A DNA stretch of 58,243 nucleotides from Methylocystaceae bacterium. Lineage in GTDB: Bacteria > Pseudomonadota > Alphaproteobacteria > Rhizobiales > Beijerinckiaceae. The notes under the pieces are model-generated. The model was not told where the DNA came from, did no database searches, and saw only the letters and a list, made by a program, of their open reading frames with translations. Of the stretch, positions 26,315-36,123 are shown one piece after another. Numbering within the stretch: the stretch's first letter is position 1; each line of letters opens with the position of its first letter. Location: positions 1 to 58,243 of the forward strand of contig BJGJ01000001.1 in NCBI GenBank assembly GCA_014190435.1, written 5' to 3'. The translations under genes were made by a program, and so were the position numbers.

Positions 26315-27787
26315 TTAGTAATTATAAGCGCGTTCGCCATGATCAGTAATATCCAGGCCTTCGCGCTCTTGATCAGCGGCGGGACGCAGTCCGATGATAA
26401 GATCAACAAGTTTATAGATGATCGCTGACCCAACGCCTGACCAAATCAGCGTCGCAGCAACAGCTATTCCTTGGGCTTTGAGCTGCGCCACCAGATTATA
26501 GACGCCCGTATAATCGGTTAGGTTGGTATAATCGGTTATTCCAATCCCGCCGAGCTCTGGATTGACCAAAATTCCGGTTGCCAGTGCTCCGGTAATACCG
26601 CCGATACAATGCACGCCAAAGACGTCAAGCGCGTCATCATAGCCGACGGCTTTCTTCACGACATCAACGAAGAATACGCAAATCGGGGAAACGGCAAGAC
26701 CGAGCACGATTGCGCCCATTGGCCCAGCGAAACCTGATGCAGGCGTTACGGCGACAAGCCCTGCGACGGCACCGGTGATCATGCCGAGCAGGGATGGTTT
26801 CCCTTTCAGGATCCATTCTGCCACCATCCATGACAGCGTGGCTGCTGCAGTCGCTACCATTGTATTGACAAAAGCCAGTGCGGTTGTGCCGTTGGCTTCC
26901 AGATTTGACCCTGCGTTGAAGCCAAACCAGCCAACCCAGAGTAGCGACGCGCCGATCATTGACATGGTCAAGGAGTGAGGCGCGAAGGATTCTCTGCCAA
27001 AGCCGACCCGGCGACCAACCATGACAGCGCCGACGAGGCCTGCAATACCGGCGTTGATGTGCACAACAGTGCCGCCAGCAAAATCAAGTGCGCCTTTAGC
27101 CGCAAGCCATCCAACAGAGGCGTTAATCGAATCTAGTTTTGCTTGAGCTGCGGCTTTTTCTACATCGCTTTTCGCCGCAGCCAATTGCGTGGCAGCGTCA
27201 ACTAAAGCGTTTGGATCTGCGATGCCCCAAACCCAATGCGCGACCGGGAAATAGATGATCGTTACCCAAAGCAGGACAAAAAGGAGGATCGCTGAAAACT
27301 TCATCCGCTCCGCAAAGGCACCGATAATCAAAGCTGGCGTAATCATGGCGAAGGTCATTTGAAACACCATGAAGGCATATTCAGGTATGACATGTCCGGG
27401 CGTGAATGTTGGCGCAAGCGAAGAGGCGGTAACGCCATTAAGGAAGATTTTATTTAAGCCGCCGATATAGGGGCTCAGTGATCCGCCATCGCCAAACGCA
27501 ACCGAATAGCCGTAAAGCGACCAGATAACGCCCACCAGCGCCACAATCGCAAAAGTTTGTGAAAGAATAGAAAGCATGTTTTTTGTGCGCACTAGGCCGC
27601 CATAGAATAAGGCGAGACCAGGTATCGACATCATTAAAACAAGCAGGCTTGAGGTAAGCATCCAGGTTGTGTCGCCTGGATTTGGCGTTGGGTCATTACC
27701 TGCAATAGCGGGCGAGGTCAGCAATAAAAGTGCTGTTCCCGCGATCAGCGAAGACGCTTTGGCGCTTCGTGGCAGAAGAACTTGCAT
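26315..27787 (-). CDS. amtB: Ammonium transporter AmtB
   Basis: 490 residues from the ATG at 27787, chosen because AGGAGC lies 7 bases upstream; the frame is open to 27823. A signal peptide (to about 30, ending SPAIAG) is followed by about 11 transmembrane helices. Channel features include the twin histidines (PVAHWVWG and FGVHCIGG) and the LALFYGGLVR start helix. An Ala/Lys-rich helical insert of about 30 residues lies in a periplasmic loop. It follows glnK by 32 bases; GlnK normally plugs AmtB when nitrogen is plentiful. Confidence 0.96.
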   Translation of the reverse strand: MQVLLPRSAKASSLIAGTALLLLTSPAIAGNDPTPNPGDTTWMLTSSLLVLMMSIPGLALFYGGLVRTKNMLSILSQTFAIVALVGVIWSLYGYSVAFGDGGSLSPYIGGLNKIFLNGVTASSLAPTFTPGHVIPEYAFMVFQMTFAMITPALIIGAFAERMKFSAILLFVLLWVTIIYFPVAHWVWGIADPNALVDAATQLAAAKSDVEKAAAQAKLDSINASVGWLAAKGALDFAGGTVVHINAGIAGLVGAVMVGRRVGFGRESFAPHSLTMSMIGASLLWVGWFGFNAGSNLEANGTTALAFVNTMVATAAATLSWMVAEWILKGKPSLLGMITGAVAGLVAVTPASGFAGPMGAIVLGLAVSPICVFFVDVVKKAVGYDDALDVFGVHCIGGITGALATGILVNPELGGIGITDYTNLTDYTGVYNLVAQLKAQGIAVAATLIWSGVGSAIIYKLVDLIIGLRPAADQEREGLDITDHGERAYNY

Positions 27788-27819
27788 TCGGATAGCTCCT
27801 GAAATTTCGCGAGAGTTAA

Positions 27820-28200
<381 letters not shown>

Positions 28201-28238
28201 CTAGTATCTGGTCTGACGTTGCGGCTGACGCAGCCTTG

Positions 28239-28252
28239 GTTTGAAGGTGCGA
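28239..28252. promoter_or_regulatory. 14-bp perfect palindrome in the glnK leader
   Basis: GGTGCGATCGCACC lies between the sigma-54-like promoter and the glnK start. It uses the GGTGC/GCACC words of NtrC sites but in the opposite order, so it may be a hairpin in the leader RNA or a site for another regulator. Confidence 0.4.
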
Positions 28253-28273
28253 TCGCACCCCCGGCAGTGTTAC

Positions 28274-28289
28274 TTCAAAAGCCGTGCCA
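28274..28289 (-). promoter_or_regulatory. Sigma-54-like promoter for glnK-amtB
   Basis: On the minus strand the sequence reads TGGCACG-GCTT-TTGAA, against the sigma-54 pattern TGGCACG-N4-TTGCW. The -24 element is perfect, but the -12 element has GA instead of the nearly invariant GC, so strength is uncertain. Confidence 0.5.
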
Positions 28290-28449
28290 ACGGCCTTCTA
28301 AGCCAGAAAATCCTGAAGATTTAATCGCAATCGGGAAGGGATAGTCTCTAAGTCCCTGATCCTAAGAAGACAACAGTGCATACTTCTAGCGAGGGCTTCG
28401 CCTAAATTCTAACACGGAGGCCGCTGTTGGTTAATAATTAAGCTAATGC

Positions 28450-29337
28450 CTAATTTATAGGACGTAGACGGATCAGCCCCTCTTGCGCAACTGAGGCGAC
28501 TAATCTGCCGCAACGCGTGAAAATCTGTCCTCGGGTGAGGGCGCGGGCATGACCGGCGATCGGACTTTCTTGCGCATAGAGCAGCCACTCATCCACCCGA
28601 AAAGCATCATGCAGCCACAGGGCGTGATCGAGGCTTGCTACTTGCAATTGTGGATCAAAGATTGTCCGTCCATGCGCCAGCAAGGCTGTGTTGAGAAGCG
28701 TCATATCTGACAAATAAGCCAGGATCGCGCTGTGCAGCGCTTGCTGATCGGGCAAAGGTCCGCGAATACGAAACCAGATGAATTGTTCAGCGCTTTTTCT
28801 TTGTTGAGGGAATAGCATTGCTTCCGGAGCGACGATACGCATATCCAGTGGACTTGGTTTTTCAAGCCAGAGTTTTGCAGGTTCAGGCAAAAAAGCGCGA
28901 AATCGATCAACGAGCGCATGCATATTGTCAAGCGTTTCTGGATCAGGGACGACGGGTGCCGCCATTGCATGGGATAAACCATCCTCGCTCAGTTGATATG
29001 AAGCTTCCAGCGAAAAAATCGTTATGCCTTCCTGCGTAGCATTGCATCGTCTTGTTGTGAAACTTTTGCCGTCCCGAATACGCTCAACTTGAAAATCAAT
29101 TGGCTTTTTGGGATTACCTGCAAGAATAAAATATCCATGAAGAGAATGAGCAGGACGATCTTTACTGACTGTTCGCGTTGCTGCGACGAGAGCTTGCGCA
29201 ATAGCTTGGCCGCCATAGACCTGTTTGCCTGCGCTACTTGGACTATAGCCGCGATATCGATCTATGCCGATATTTTCGAGATCGAGCAGTGAAAGAATTT
29301 CAGTTGCAGGAAAATCTGGGGAAGCAGTTTTGGTCAA
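28450..29337 (-). CDS. tesB: Acyl-CoA thioesterase II
   Basis: 295 residues with a double-hotdog fold. Family features are [10 protein letters not shown] near residue 42, [22 protein letters not shown] (catalytic Asp), [11 protein letters not shown], and [22 protein letters not shown] (catalytic Gln). It hydrolyses medium and long acyl-CoA. The start is TTG, overlapping the stop of the Trm112-like gene upstream, so the two are coupled. Confidence 0.92.
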   Translation of the reverse strand: MTKTASPDFPATEILSLLDLENIGIDRYRGYSPSSAGKQVYGGQAIAQALVAATRTVSKDRPAHSLHGYFILAGNPKKPIDFQVERIRDGKSFTTRRCNATQEGITIFSLEASYQLSEDGLSHAMAAPVVPDPETLDNMHALVDRFRAFLPEPAKLWLEKPSPLDMRIVAPEAMLFPQQRKSAEQFIWFRIRGPLPDQQALHSAILAYLSDMTLLNTALLAHGRTIFDPQLQVASLDHALWLHDAFRVDEWLLYAQESPIAGHARALTRGQIFTRCGRLVASVAQEGLIRLRPIN

Positions 29338-29558
29338 TCGATTTTGCGCGCTTCTTCTGGCAACATGATCGGAATGCCGTCGCGGATGGGATAGGCGAGT
29401 TTGGCAGATCTGGAAATTAACTCCTGCCGCGCTCGGTCATATTCTAATGTTGTCTTAGTCAAAGGACAAACAAGAATTTCTAGTAAACGCGGATCGACTT
29501 TCGTTGTTTCTGGTTCAGCGCCGCTATTAGTGTTTTTAGCTTGATCAAAATGAGACAT
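29334..29558 (-). CDS. Trm112 family protein (UPF0434)
   Basis: 74 residues. The core [18 protein letters not shown], the [20 protein letters not shown] ending and size match bacterial Trm112-like proteins. In eukaryotes Trm112 activates methyltransferases; the bacterial role is open. Only one cysteine remains of the zinc-ribbon set, which is common in this bacterial branch. Lies between the LonN-domain gene and tesB. Confidence 0.85.
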   Translation of the reverse strand: MSHFDQAKNTNSGAEPETTKVDPRLLEILVCPLTKTTLEYDRARQELISRSAKLAYPIRDGIPIMLPEEARKID

Positions 29559-29608
29559 GTTTAAGTTCCAAGTTCAGGTCAGGAGCATAGAATAAGCTTA
29601 TCTTGGTC

Positions 29609-30268
29609 TTAATGCCACTTGGATGTTTCTCTGCCTCGCTCGGCCAGATCAATTTTCGCAAGCGTAATAAGTGTTTCAGCGCGCGTTTTAAGATCTATAG
29701 CTTCAATTAACGCTTGTTTTTCATTGGAGCCAAACGGACACATCATTGCAAGCGCATTAACCAAGGTTTCGGTTGGGGCTGCGTCAATGCTTCCCCAGTC
29801 AATTTCAAGATTAGATGCTTCTGCAAAGGTGCGCAGCATGTTGATCATGCCAGCGCGATCGACTGAATTTTCGCCGGCGCCAGGAAGGAGATCAGCAGAA
29901 AAACGAAAATAGTCCACTTGAAAGCGACGATAGGGCGTGCTGGAGGTTACTTCTTTTAGGATACTGAAACGAGAAACGCCGCTAAGGGTGATTAAGTAGC
30001 GGCCATCTCCTGTTTCAACGAAACGAGTAATTCGCCCCACACAGCCTACGCTAAAGAGTTCGCTCGCAGCTGTTTCGTTTTCCTGCGGTTGAATCATGCC
30101 AATCATTCTATCTGAGGCGATCGCACTCTCTACTAGCGCAAGATAGCGGGGTTCAAATATATTGAGCGGCAATTCGCTGCGCGGCAATAGTACGGCTCCC
30201 GCGAGCGGAAAGATAGGGATAATTTGAGGAATCTCCTCTATTGCTCCGTAAGGACGGTTCAAGCTCAT
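29609..30268 (-). CDS. Lon N-terminal-domain (substrate-binding) protein
   Basis: 219 residues of LON substrate-binding domain without ATPase or protease parts. It starts with PIFPLAGAVLLPRSELPLNIFEPRYL and has the GCVGRITRFVETGDGRYLITL strand pair typical of the family. Such stand-alone proteins are of uncertain function. It lies 17 bases downstream of the CnoX-like gene, so both are probably co-transcribed in protein quality control. Confidence 0.87.
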   Translation of the reverse strand: MSLNRPYGAIEEIPQIIPIFPLAGAVLLPRSELPLNIFEPRYLALVESAIASDRMIGMIQPQENETAASELFSVGCVGRITRFVETGDGRYLITLSGVSRFSILKEVTSSTPYRRFQVDYFRFSADLLPGAGENSVDRAGMINMLRTFAEASNLEIDWGSIDAAPTETLVNALAMMCPFGSNEKQALIEAIDLKTRAETLITLAKIDLAERGRETSKWH

Positions 30269-30285
30269 TGCTGCGCATTCTTTCC

Positions 30286-31176
30286 TTATGAAAAGAGCAG
30301 GCCGGAGAGTTTCCGGCGCGCTTGAACAGCCGCGCTGTCCATTGGACCCCAGGCCTCGAAAAATTGTACAAGTTGTTTTCGAGCGCCGTCATCTTGCCAA
30401 TTACGGTCGCGCCGGATGATTTCAAGGAGGGCTTGGGCCGCTTCTTCCCGATTATTCTCAGCATTGAGAGCGAGCGCGAGATCAAAATAGGCTTGAAGAT
30501 TATTAGGATCCTGCTGAATTTTGCCATGAAGCTCGTGAATCTCTCCCAGATCCGCGGCGCGTTCAGCATTCGTGATCGCGGCAAGAACCGAGGCGACATC
30601 TGTGTCTTTAAGTAAAGATTCAGGCAGGTGCTCAAGTAAGGCTTTGGCTGAGTCGATTTGTTGTGCGTCAACATATAGTCGGGCGAGAATAGCGAAGGCT
30701 TTGGGATTGATCGGTTCTTTAGTCGTTAACTCGGCAAGCAAGGCATGCGCACCAGCGATATCGCCTTGCGCAACCATTTCTTGCGCTGCAATGAGAAGAT
30801 CGGCGTTATCTTCAATTGGTCCAAGTAAACGTTCCAAAAAGCCTTTTATTTGATCAGCAGGCAATGCGCCTACAAAGCCATCCACAGGCCGGCCGCGCTG
30901 AAAGGCAATAACTGCTGGGGCAGAGGTAATGCCTAATTGACCAGCGATTGATTGACCAGAAGCGATATTCAAATGCGCAAGCCGAACCTTACCGGGAGCC
31001 GCGTCAATTAGGCGCTCAAGATGAGATTTGATTTCTTTGCATGCGGCTTGTGTTTCTGACCAGATATTGACGATGACAAGTTTTCGTAAGGACTCTTCAA
31101 TCACGTCTTGCCGAAAACGCACCTCTGTTGTCTCGATAATTTCCTGACCTGGTGGCGTCGGGGATGGTTCGACCAT
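30286..31176 (-). CDS. CnoX/YbbN-type thioredoxin-TPR protein
   Basis: 296 residues. An N-terminal thioredoxin domain (to about residue 125, cis-proline loop ITSAPAVIAFQRG) is joined to a TPR-like C-terminal half (about 130-296). The active-site region reads WSETQAAC: the first cysteine of WCxxC is replaced by Gln and only the second remains. CnoX in E. coli is a chaperedoxin that holds oxidised proteins for GroEL. Thiol exchange with one cysteine would have to use mixed disulfides. The ATG follows GAGGAG. Confidence 0.88.
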   Translation of the reverse strand: MVEPSPTPPGQEIIETTEVRFRQDVIEESLRKLVIVNIWSETQAACKEIKSHLERLIDAAPGKVRLAHLNIASGQSIAGQLGITSAPAVIAFQRGRPVDGFVGALPADQIKGFLERLLGPIEDNADLLIAAQEMVAQGDIAGAHALLAELTTKEPINPKAFAILARLYVDAQQIDSAKALLEHLPESLLKDTDVASVLAAITNAERAADLGEIHELHGKIQQDPNNLQAYFDLALALNAENNREEAAQALLEIIRRDRNWQDDGARKQLVQFFEAWGPMDSAAVQARRKLSGLLFS

Positions 31177-31185
31177 TTACGCTCC

Positions 31186-31869
31186 TCAATCCGCTTGTTT
31201 GATAAATGTGAGATAGGCCGGATGCCTGCCGGCGGCTATTGCTTTGGATTCATATTTTGTTTGGGTCCAGTTTGGCCAGGGTAGCCGCCAATCCTCCGCT
31301 AGCGTCGCCTTCCAGCGGAAAGCGGCGCAAGCTTGAATGCGGGCCAAGGTCCAGGCGGCATAGTCGTCTATATCACTAGCAAAACGCAATTGTGCATTGG
31401 GTTTCATGACGCGGGCCAGCCGGGTGAGATTTTCTTGCGAAACAAAGCGACGTTTTCGATGTCGCCTCTTTGGCCAAGGATCGGGGTAGAAAAGATAAAC
31501 GCACGTCAGGCTGTCATTGGGCAAGAGATCCAAAATTTGAACTGCATCGCCTTGGTGGAGAGAGATATTCGTCAATCCGCGCGCGTCTATTTTTGAAAGC
31601 AGTTTGGCTACGCCATTAACAAAGGGTTCGCAGCCAATAAAATCGATTTCAGGAGCTTGGCTTGCGGCTTCGATCAAATGTTCTCCACCCCCAAAGCCAA
31701 TTTCTAAGCAAGTTTCGCGGCCCTCGCGCAGTGTGATGGGGCGTGTGAGGTCAAGCAAGAGCTTGGGCAAAAGCTCTGTCATGAGTTCGCTTTGTCGTTG
31801 GCGCAGGGCTTTGCCCTTGGAGCGTCCATAGAGTCTGCTGCGCGCGGCGATCTCGTGTGTCATTTTCAA
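31186..31869 (-). CDS. trmB: tRNA (guanine-N7-)-methyltransferase
   Basis: 227 residues. TrmB makes m7G46 in tRNA. SAM-binding motif CLEIGFGGGEHLI, then IGCEPFVNG, and the typical YLFYPDPWPKRRHRKRRF segment that binds tRNA. It lies downstream of metK, the source of its methyl donor, separated by a hairpin. Confidence 0.95.
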   Translation of the reverse strand: MKMTHEIAARSRLYGRSKGKALRQRQSELMTELLPKLLLDLTRPITLREGRETCLEIGFGGGEHLIEAASQAPEIDFIGCEPFVNGVAKLLSKIDARGLTNISLHQGDAVQILDLLPNDSLTCVYLFYPDPWPKRRHRKRRFVSQENLTRLARVMKPNAQLRFASDIDDYAAWTLARIQACAAFRWKATLAEDWRLPWPNWTQTKYESKAIAAGRHPAYLTFIKQAD

Positions 31870-31886
31870 TCAAGAATTAAAGTAAA

Positions 31887-31910
31887 TATGGCCGGGCAAG
31901 CCCGGCCATA
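31887..31910 (-). terminator. Hairpin between metK and trmB
   Basis: TATGGCCGGGC and GCCCGGCCATA (31887-31897 and 31900-31910) form an 11-bp palindrome around AA. On the minus strand it is followed by a moderately T-rich stretch (TTTACTTTAATTC). It may end most metK transcripts before trmB. Confidence 0.65.
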
Positions 31911-31934
31911 GTGAAGATTAGGTTCTTGTTGCTG

Positions 31935-33125
31935 TTATCGGAAATGTGATTTCAGCTGATCGACAAGATCCGTTTTTTCCCAAGAAAACCCACCATCTGG
32001 CTCCGGCTTGCGGCCAAAATGGCCATAGCTTGAGGTGCGGGCGTAAATTGGTCGATTAAGCTGCAGATGTTCGCGAATGCCGCGCGGCGTTAGTCTGATG
32101 AGTTGCGGCAACACGGCTTCAAGTTTGTCCTCAGGTGCCTGTCCGGTTCCATGGAGATCGACATAGATAGAAAGCGGCTCTGCAACGCCAATAGCATAAG
32201 AGAGCTGCAGCGTGCACCGATCGGCTAAGCCTGCGGCGACAACATTTTTCGCTAAATAACGGGCGGCATAGGCTGCAGAACGGTCAACCTTGGTTGGGTC
32301 TTTGCCAGAGAAAGCGCCGCCGCCATGGGGCGCAGCGCCGCCATAGGTGTCCACAATGATCTTGCGTCCCGTCAGACCGGTGTCGCCATCAGGGCCGCCA
32401 ATGAAGAACTTGCCGGTTGGATTAATATGCCAGACGGTATTGTTGGTGATCCAATCTTTTGGCAGCGCTTCTCGAATATAAGGCTCTGAAATGCGACGGA
32501 TGTCGGCAGGCGAGAGATTTTCATCAATATGCTGATGAGACAGCACGATTTGAGTTGCTTCAACAGGCTTGCCGTTTTCATAACGAACCGTGACTTGGCT
32601 TTTTGCGTCAGGGCCTAAGCCCTTTTCCTTGCCGCTATGGCGCGCGTTTGCAAGAAGCTCGAGTATTTTATGCGAATAATACAAGGGTGCGGGCATTAAT
32701 TCAGGCGTTTCACGAACGGCATAGCCAAACATGATACCTTGATCGCCCGCGCCTTCATCCTTATTGCCGGCGGCGTCGACGCCTTGAGCAATATCGACAG
32801 ATTGCTCGTGCAAAAGAACTTCTATGTTTGCTGTGTTCCAATGAAAGCCATGCTGTTCATAACCAATAGCGCGGATTGCTTTACGCGCAATTTCTGCAAT
32901 CCGTTCGAAAGGAATATGCGGACCTCTCACTTCACCAGCTATAATAACGCGATTTGTAGTGCATAATGTTTCTGCAGCAACGCGAATGGCGTATGGGTCA
33001 ATGCCGGCTTTTACGCCTTCACGAAAAAACTCATCGACGATTTCATCGGAAATGCGGTCGCTAACTTTATCAGGATGACCTTCTGAAACGGACTCGCTGG
33101 TGAATAGATAATTTTTGCGGGTCAA
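31935..33125 (-). CDS. metK: S-adenosylmethionine synthetase
   Basis: 396 residues from a TTG at 33125, chosen because GGGAGG lies 7 bases upstream and the family begins at [19 protein letters not shown] at 33167 is in frame but has no ribosome binding site. Catalytic motifs: [24 protein letters not shown], and [22 protein letters not shown]. It makes SAM from methionine and ATP. The upstream region has two inverted repeats (annotated). No SAM riboswitch was recognised. Confidence 0.96.
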   Translation of the reverse strand: MTRKNYLFTSESVSEGHPDKVSDRISDEIVDEFFREGVKAGIDPYAIRVAAETLCTTNRVIIAGEVRGPHIPFERIAEIARKAIRAIGYEQHGFHWNTANIEVLLHEQSVDIAQGVDAAGNKDEGAGDQGIMFGYAVRETPELMPAPLYYSHKILELLANARHSGKEKGLGPDAKSQVTVRYENGKPVEATQIVLSHQHIDENLSPADIRRISEPYIREALPKDWITNNTVWHINPTGKFFIGGPDGDTGLTGRKIIVDTYGGAAPHGGGAFSGKDPTKVDRSAAYAARYLAKNVVAAGLADRCTLQLSYAIGVAEPLSIYVDLHGTGQAPEDKLEAVLPQLIRLTPRGIREHLQLNRPIYARTSSYGHFGRKPEPDGGFSWEKTDLVDQLKSHFR

Positions 33126-33475
33126 GTGACGACCTCCCAATTTCCCTAGAGTAGGTTGATGGATCACCGCGTGAATTCAGTAACCAAGACAAGGTTTAAA
33201 ATCACGCTTGGGGTAAAATTTACCCGTTACGCATGTTTCGTAGATCGTCAAAATAGACTAGCCACGAAACCAAAAAGCAAAAGGTTAAAAAATCCTCTGC
33301 CAGCCGCCGTTCGTTTCGTCAAGCCGTAACAGAGAAAGGCGTTCGGTATAGAGAACTCTTGGCGAGAAGCGCTGCAGCCACTGCGCTAAGGTCTTGAAAA
33401 AAATGTCTCTCTAACCCATAGGCGTGTGAGTATAGGCAAGGTGGCAGGCCGGGCGATAGATGGGCTCAGGCGCGG
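33126..33475. other. Intergenic region between lnt and metK with inverted repeats
   Basis: 350 bases without a convincing gene. It contains GGGTAAAATTTACCC (33211-33225, 7-bp arms around one base) and GTTTCGT/ACGAAAC (33235-33241 and 33264-33270). Both lie upstream of metK on its strand. In many Hyphomicrobiales a small XRE regulator gene sits here; it is missing. Confidence 0.5.
33211..33225. promoter_or_regulatory. 15-bp palindrome upstream of metK
   Basis: GGGTAAA-A-TTTACCC is a perfect palindrome with one central base, 86 bases upstream of the preferred metK start. Candidate operator; regulator unknown. Confidence 0.4.
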
Positions 33476-35080
33476 TCAAGCCAGGCGTGTAAGCAGTAAG
33501 CTAACCCCCCACAGAGCGGCAAAGGCCCAGCCGCCAACATTAGCGAAAAGGGGAGGGGAGGCGGGGTTCGGTAAGGGCCCATCGATCAGCCCGGCGACAC
33601 CAAGCGGTAGAGCCTTCAAAACCCGTCCATAAGGGTCGATTATGGCGGAGATCCCCGTATTGGCGACCCTGATCATGGGTAAGCCTTCTTCAATCGCGCG
33701 TAAGCGTGCTTGAGCAAAATGCTGATACGGGCCGATCGTTAACCCGAACCATCCGTCATTTGTAACATTGAGCAGCCATTTCGCTGACGCCAAGCCGTCG
33801 GCTTTTTCAACGACTTCGCCAGTGAAGACGGCCTCATAACAAATGAGGGGAGCGGCAGGTGGGAGGCCAGGCGTCATTAAAATGCGTCGCCCAGCGCCTG
33901 CATCCCAAACACCCGGTGCCAAATGGTTGATGCCCAGCGGCTGGAGAAGTTTTTCGAGCGGTAAATATTCGCCGAAAGGAACGAGGTGTTTTTTATCAAA
34001 AGCGGCAATAATTCGATCACGCTGAACAACCTCGATAGCATTATAGATTTCATTTTTATCGCCATCATTATTTTCTTGCATACGTGCGGCACCAGTGATC
34101 AATACGACACCATTCAGCCGTTGCGAGATTTCTGTAAGCGCTTGCGGTTGCTCTGAGAGAATGAAAGGAAAGGCAGACTCTGGCCATATGAGATGCGTAA
34201 TTGATGAGAGCTCATTTTCTGCTTGCGGTACGCCTTGTGTGGAAAGCATCAAATAATGCTCTAAGATTGCTGATCCGTTTTCTGCGCGAAATTTTGCGTC
34301 TTGCGCTAGGTTTGGTTGCATCAAGCGCAATTTAACTTGTGGCGCATATGTGGTTTGATGATTGATGAGTCGGAAAACGCCAAAGCTCGCCATTGCAAGT
34401 AACGTCGTTACTGAGAGAGCGAGGGGATAGATATTTTTTTTAGGGTGATGTGGAAAAGTATAAAATATCAACGCTGGCGTAGCAAAGAGGAGTGGCGTTA
34501 TCAGGTTTAAACCCTCTAAGCCAATAAGCGAGGCTGTTTGCGCTAATGGCCCCGCGCCGACTAACGCCATGCCGACATCATTCCAGGGAAAGCCTGTCAA
34601 AACATGTCCGCGTATCCACTCAGCGCTGCTTATGCCAATCGCGAATGCGAAAATACGCCAGCAGCTAGCGGACCAAAGAAGCAAAGCTAGAATAAAACCG
34701 CTAGCGGTAAAAAGAGCCAGTAAAGCGGGTAGGCCAAATACAGCAAAAGGCATTGCCCATGCAAATTGATCGGCCTCTACTAACATGGCGGCACCAAGCC
34801 ACCAAAGGCTAGCAACGAAATATCCAAAGCCCAGCCACCATCCAGATAGTGCAACGCTTAGTATAGAACGACGGGATAAATTTTTATTATCCCTATAGGC
34901 ACCATCGATAAACCAGAGGCCGACTATCATGGGCGCAAACATTGCTGGGGTAAAATTAAGTGGCGCAAGGGCGAGGGTGCCGAGCGCGCCTGAGAAAAAA
35001 GCGATGGCGCGCTTTTTCCAACCTTGAGCGCGCTGTGTTTTATTGGCGAAGGCTTGAAGATAGATGGCGGGGTTAATCAG
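33476..35080 (-). CDS. lnt: Apolipoprotein N-acyltransferase with non-standard start
   Basis: Lnt adds the third acyl chain to lipoproteins in the inner membrane. Seen are about 6-8 transmembrane helices and a nitrilase-type domain with Glu (LIWPESAFPFIL), Lys (DKKHLVPFGEYLP) and Cys (LICYEAVF). The first in-frame ATG is at 34942, but the conserved N-terminus (GWKKRAIAF then GTLALAPLNFTPA) is coded upstream of it, and no ATG, GTG or TTG lies in frame before a TAG. I place the start at the CTG at 35080 behind AAGGGC (534 residues); ATT at 35077 is an alternative. A six-base C run instead of the five seen (35096-35100) would join an ATG at 35133 to the frame. Confidence 0.85.
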   Translation of the reverse strand: MINPAIYLQAFANKTQRAQGWKKRAIAFFSGALGTLALAPLNFTPAMFAPMIVGLWFIDGAYRDNKNLSRRSILSVALSGWWLGFGYFVASLWWLGAAMLVEADQFAWAMPFAVFGLPALLALFTASGFILALLLWSASCWRIFAFAIGISSAEWIRGHVLTGFPWNDVGMALVGAGPLAQTASLIGLEGLNLITPLLFATPALIFYTFPHHPKKNIYPLALSVTTLLAMASFGVFRLINHQTTYAPQVKLRLMQPNLAQDAKFRAENGSAILEHYLMLSTQGVPQAENELSSITHLIWPESAFPFILSEQPQALTEISQRLNGVVLITGAARMQENNDGDKNEIYNAIEVVQRDRIIAAFDKKHLVPFGEYLPLEKLLQPLGINHLAPGVWDAGAGRRILMTPGLPPAAPLICYEAVFTGEVVEKADGLASAKWLLNVTNDGWFGLTIGPYQHFAQARLRAIEEGLPMIRVANTGISAIIDPYGRVLKALPLGVAGLIDGPLPNPASPPLFANVGGWAFAALWGVSLLLTRLA

Positions 35081-35170
35081 TTTTGCCCTTGCTGAGGGGG
35101 ACGCGTTTGTCGCCCGGCCCTATGATTGCGCATGCCGGAGCAATCCTCCGCGTTGCAATAAAAAATCAAT

Positions 35171-36121
35171 TCATGCTTCTCTTGTTTTTCGACGTCCGCG
35201 CACCCGCAGTTTAGCGACGCGGCGTGGATCGGCGTCGATGATTTCAAATTCAAACGCTTCTACAGGCGTTGGGATGATCTCTCCGCGCATGGGCACGCGG
35301 CCCGCTAACCAGGCGACAAGGCCGCCAATGGTCGTAACCTCAGCTGGCGTATCCTCCATACGAAAATCTACGCCAAGCATTTCATTAACCTCATCGAGGT
35401 CTGCGCGGGCGTCGAGGAGATAATCTCCATTGTCTAACTTAATGATGCTTGGAGCTTCGCCAATATCATGCTCATCCTCAATATCTCCAACGATCATTTC
35501 CATAATGTCTTCAATAGTGACTAGGCCGTCAGTCCCGCCATATTCATCGATCACCAGAGCAAGATGTGTCCGCGTGGCTTGCATGCGAATAAGAAGATCA
35601 AGCGCTGGCATCGCCCCTGGAACGTAAAGTACTGGCTTCAACAGGCTGGTTGATGACAGGAGCGCGTTAAAATCAATTTGAGAGGTTCGTGGCTCTTCTT
35701 GATTAGGCTCGGTAATATGTAAGCCGGCGCATTGCGCAATAAGATTTATGAAATCACGTATATGAATCATGCCGCGCGGATCATCTAAAGTATCAGCGTA
35801 AACAGGCAAGCGCGAATGTCCGGCGTCTTGAAAAACATTAAGTGCTTGTCGCAGGGTCAGATCATGCGACAAGGCAATAATATCGGCGCGTGGAATCATC
35901 GCGTCATATACTCTTAGATCATGTAAGCTTAATACATTTTTTAATAAGGCGCGTTCATGAGGGGTTACGTCACCTGCTGCTTCTTCCAAAGCGTCTTCGA
36001 TATCTTCGCGTACTGATGCCGGGGCCAGGCCAAGCAACGTTCGCAGGCGATCAAGAAGACTTAAGCGCGTGCCGTCACTTAACCGTTTTGCATCATCATT
36101 ATTTTCAGATTTTGTAGACAT
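35171..36121 (-). CDS. Hemolysin/CorC-type CBS-domain protein
   Basis: 316 residues. Two CBS domains (about 75-200; DAMIPRADIIALSHDLTLRQAL and YVPGAMPALDLLIRMQATRTHLALVIDEYGGTDGLVT) and a C-terminal CorC_HlyC domain (from about 235). No DUF21 membrane domain is present, so this is the short soluble form. Linked to Mg/Co efflux and magnesium balance; name CorC/YbeX by gene order. Starts 2 bases after ybeY ends. Confidence 0.92.
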   Translation of the reverse strand: MSTKSENNDDAKRLSDGTRLSLLDRLRTLLGLAPASVREDIEDALEEAAGDVTPHERALLKNVLSLHDLRVYDAMIPRADIIALSHDLTLRQALNVFQDAGHSRLPVYADTLDDPRGMIHIRDFINLIAQCAGLHITEPNQEEPRTSQIDFNALLSSTSLLKPVLYVPGAMPALDLLIRMQATRTHLALVIDEYGGTDGLVTIEDIMEMIVGDIEDEHDIGEAPSIIKLDNGDYLLDARADLDEVNEMLGVDFRMEDTPAEVTTIGGLVAWLAGRVPMRGEIIPTPVEAFEFEIIDADPRRVAKLRVRGRRKTREA

Positions 36122-36123
36122 GA

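Noticed and set aside
33126-33475. SAM riboswitch upstream of metK
   Set aside because: No SAM-I, SAM-II or SAM/SAH core could be recognised by eye; only short inverted repeats.
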